NCBI GenBank assembly: GCA_051294375.1 | Contig: CM119269.1 | Location: 460,272-524,271 of the forward strand | Source: Paraspadella gotoi | Taxonomy: Eukaryota; Chaetognatha | Reading direction: 5' to 3' | DNA: 64,000 bases | Part shown: one piece after another, positions 62,133 through 64,000 of the stretch | Layout of the letters: each line of letters starts with the position of its first letter | Numbering within the stretch: the first letter of the stretch is position 1 | Program-made: the position numbers and the translations under genes | The notes under the pieces: model-generated | Told to the model about the DNA's origin: nothing | Seen by the model: only the letters and a program-made list of their open reading frames with translations | The model's database searches: none

Positions 62133-64000
62133 CTCTCTTCTCTCTCTCCTCTCTCACTCTCTCATCTCTCTCTCTCACCGAGTGTCTGACGACGTTTGCA
62201 TCGTTTTTCTTTGATTTGTCTCCGTCCTCGACTTCATTTTTCGTCTCAAGGTAGCGAAGGTAAGGATTCGACTGAAAAAAAAAAACGTTTCACTTGCACT
62301 TATCTCAGGCTCAGCCAAGCTATCAAAGCTAAAATACGCATGCGCTTTTTGACAGCGGGGAACCGGATCGGATTAAAGCATATTCCAGCTTTATAATCCA
62401 CTTTGTCGGTCGGTCTCACTTCCACCCTAAATTCACTTAAATGATATCAGAATATCGAATAATGAAAAAAAAAATTATGCGCGCGCGCCGCTCGTCTGAT
62501 CACCATTTATCAGAGTTTTCCCAGGCGGAAACTTCGCCGCCGACGCGACAGCGCCGCCTCCGCCGCGTCAGCGACGATAATACCGCGGCGTTGTAAACGA
62601 GACTCGAGGGTCGAAAGTTCGGCGAGACAATTGACTAGCAAATTACTTCGACTCTGATCCATCATGATGGGGAAGGGTTGGGATTTGGTATTACTACGTT
62701 ATTTACTTAAATTTATTTGACCAAAAAATAATAATTTGAAGAATCACATTTTAATTCTCATTTGATTTGACCTTTGATAATAACTTGGTTATGAAATTAC
62801 AAGGTTATTCCGTCCATTCTTCTTAAAGGATAATAACAGCTGGGCGCTGTGAGCTTTCAAAAATGACAGTCTCACACTAGCAGTCTCTTCGGAGGCGTGG
62901 CTTCGAATCACACAGCTGCCACCACATTTAATGAAAAACTCATGGATTTCTAGGGGCGAGTCTACTGAAACTAGAATAAGCTAGGTCTATTTATAACTAA
63001 GGAAGAGGATCGGCGACAAGGGTAAAATATACAGTTCCCATGATTCTGCAAGCTGATTGGTCGAATCCGGTTTCATCCTTGACCAATCAGGATTCGGCGA
63101 TTCCATTTCCGCGGAGATCGCCCGAGTCTCCGATTCGATTTGCTTTTGGCGTCTTGATACTCCTGCGAGGCTAGTATTAGTGACGAAAATAAAGTCTCTA
63201 AGATTGATTCGACTTACCCTGTCGTGCAGGTAAGAGTTGTCCTCGGGCTTTTCCTTTCCAATCAGCTGGCGAAAGCTGCCGTGACGTCGCCACCCGTTGC
63301 TGGTACCCGAACAGTCGTCGAAGCTGATGCATTTCGACCTGAGGATCGGCGGATAAATCTACAGATGAAAAAACTTGCATCTTTAGCCTATCTCCACCCC
63401 CCCACCGGCCAAAACGAACCCCATCACCTGGTGGATCTGATGGAGCCCTCCTTCAAGAGAATGCCCGACGCCGATGCCGTGGACCGGATGCTGAGGCGAT
63501 GGGAGATTGTGCCGGAGGAGAGGGATTTAATGCTGGGCGCCGACTCCAACGCCGATCTCTTCCGCCGAAGCAGCACTTGCAGCAGAGGGAAGTGCTTCGT
63601 CATCGCCGTGCGGAATTTCACGTTGCGAAACGTGTAGCTAGGGTTTTGAATATTAAAATGGGGATGCTATTTGTATATTGGTTAATTAGTGTTTAGTATC
63701 GTGTTCGATTGAACATTAAATTTAACGATGTATCAATGCTCCAAATGCGAAAATCCGTCACCTGAGTCATCGTATTAAAACACAGGGTAAAGAAGAATAC
63801 GGAAATCAGCAAATAAACAAAAAATGTAGATAATCCATAATTGTTAATATGAAACAGCCACGCCGCCTGCCACTCACACGAATGGATTGTAGAGAGAGGC
63901 GCATTGGCGACGAGCGCCGCAAGTGTCGTCACGCGCGGCGTCAATAACGAGTGCACGTGCGGCGAAAACTGTCCGACCACCACCACCGTCGCGTACGGAC
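59096..64000 (-). CDS. Unrecognised multi-exon protein, 3' part (runs off the right edge)
   Basis: On the minus strand six exons chain in consistent phase: 64000-63880 (partial), 63637-63428, 63338-63218, 61143-61009, 60444-60145 and 59995-59096 (stop). The first exon reads VVVVGQFSPHVHSLLTPRVT with hydrophobic character. The next are Ser/Arg-rich (SLSSGTISHRLSIRST), then a Cys-containing segment (KCISFDDCSGTSNGW) and RSKVGRSSQTELTTGYAIGD. The last exon is long, disordered and rich in Ser, Glu, Pro and Gly. I do not recognise the family. The fifth exon needs the weaker AAA|GTCAGG donor to keep frame; the stronger ATG|GTGAGG 12 bases later would stop soon after. Four or more residues of high third-position GC per five support real coding. 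Confidence 0.6.
60045..60112. repeat. (CT)n microsatellite in the minus-strand gene's intron
   Basis: About 30 CT units between the last two exons. Confidence 0.9.
61144..63217. other. 2-kb intron of the minus-strand gene
   Basis: Contains (CT)n at 62070-62180, copies of the (CGGT)n dispersed repeat near 61254 and 62390, a GC-rich CpG-containing block at 62480-62640 and a paired CCAAT region near 63050-63090. No further exon was recognised. Confidence 0.5.
63045..63115. promoter_or_regulatory. Divergent CCAAT-box pair, possible internal promoter
   Basis: GATTGGTCGAATCC (CCAAT on minus) and GACCAATCAGGATTCGG (CCAAT on plus) lie about 30 bases apart in opposite orientation, next to CpG-containing sequence. 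This resembles the CCAATCAG boxes before IRE1. It could be an alternative promoter inside the intron. Confidence 0.35.

Noticed and set aside
63224-63637. Plus-strand frame of 137 codons ending CFVIAVRNFTLRNV, with dibasic sites like a peptide precursor
   Set aside because: It has no ATG start and lies opposite two minus-strand exons that chain in phase with four others; taken as an antisense shadow.

Overview
This window is nuclear DNA from a metazoan, most likely a protostome invertebrate. It has many GT-AG introns (one looks GC-AG), AATAAA signals and abundant (CT)n/(GA)n, (CGA)n and (CGG)n microsatellites. It also has tRNA-derived SINE-like repeats and an env-bearing LTR retroelement. The intermediate filament protein has the long, lamin-type coil 1B of about 143 residues, typical of protostome cytoplasmic filaments and lamins; chordate cytoplasmic filaments have the shorter form. 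No species can be named from the sequence alone.

Layout. 1-9,090 is gene-poor, made of microsatellites, a purine-rich minisatellite and a MITE-like repeat, and ends in a CCAAT/CRE promoter. 9,095-16,844 (+) is a 15-exon IRE1 gene (ER stress sensor kinase/RNase) reconstructed exon by exon. 18,563-21,673 (+) is a 5-exon P-loop GTPase with an uncharacterised N-terminal half. 23,751-25,743 (-) is a multi-pass membrane protein resembling XK-related proteins and lacking its N-terminus. A LINE fragment abuts it, and that LINE is split by a 13.6-kb Ty3/Gypsy-like LTR element with gag-pol and env (26,484-40,068, minus strand, ACAT target-site duplication). The env/LTR end appears twice around a 25-N gap. 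40-46 kb is repeats, with a second unmerged duplication around another 25-N gap. 46,797-49,328 (+) is a tailless intermediate filament protein. It is followed by a head-like Gly/Ser exon, an EF-hand exon and a separate lamin-tail domain (53,730-54,834), so the parts of an intermediate filament gene are spread around an EF-hand coding unit. 55,988-58,241 (+) is a secreted or membrane-anchored chitin-binding (CBM14) protein. 59,096-64,000 (-) is the 3' part of an unrecognised multi-exon gene with a Ser/Glu-rich disordered C-terminus.

The genes do not form a pathway; this is a stretch of unrelated genes among mobile DNA. Two themes recur. Microsatellites supply coding sequence: the Thr, His/Ser/Thr, Ser and Val tracts of IRE1 and the Gly tracts of the filament head. 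Base-level indels and duplicated contig ends suggest an assembly with residual errors and unmerged haplotypes, so several frame breaks may not be biological. Exon structures are manual, based on reading frame, splice-site sequence, phase agreement and remembered family motifs; no search was run.
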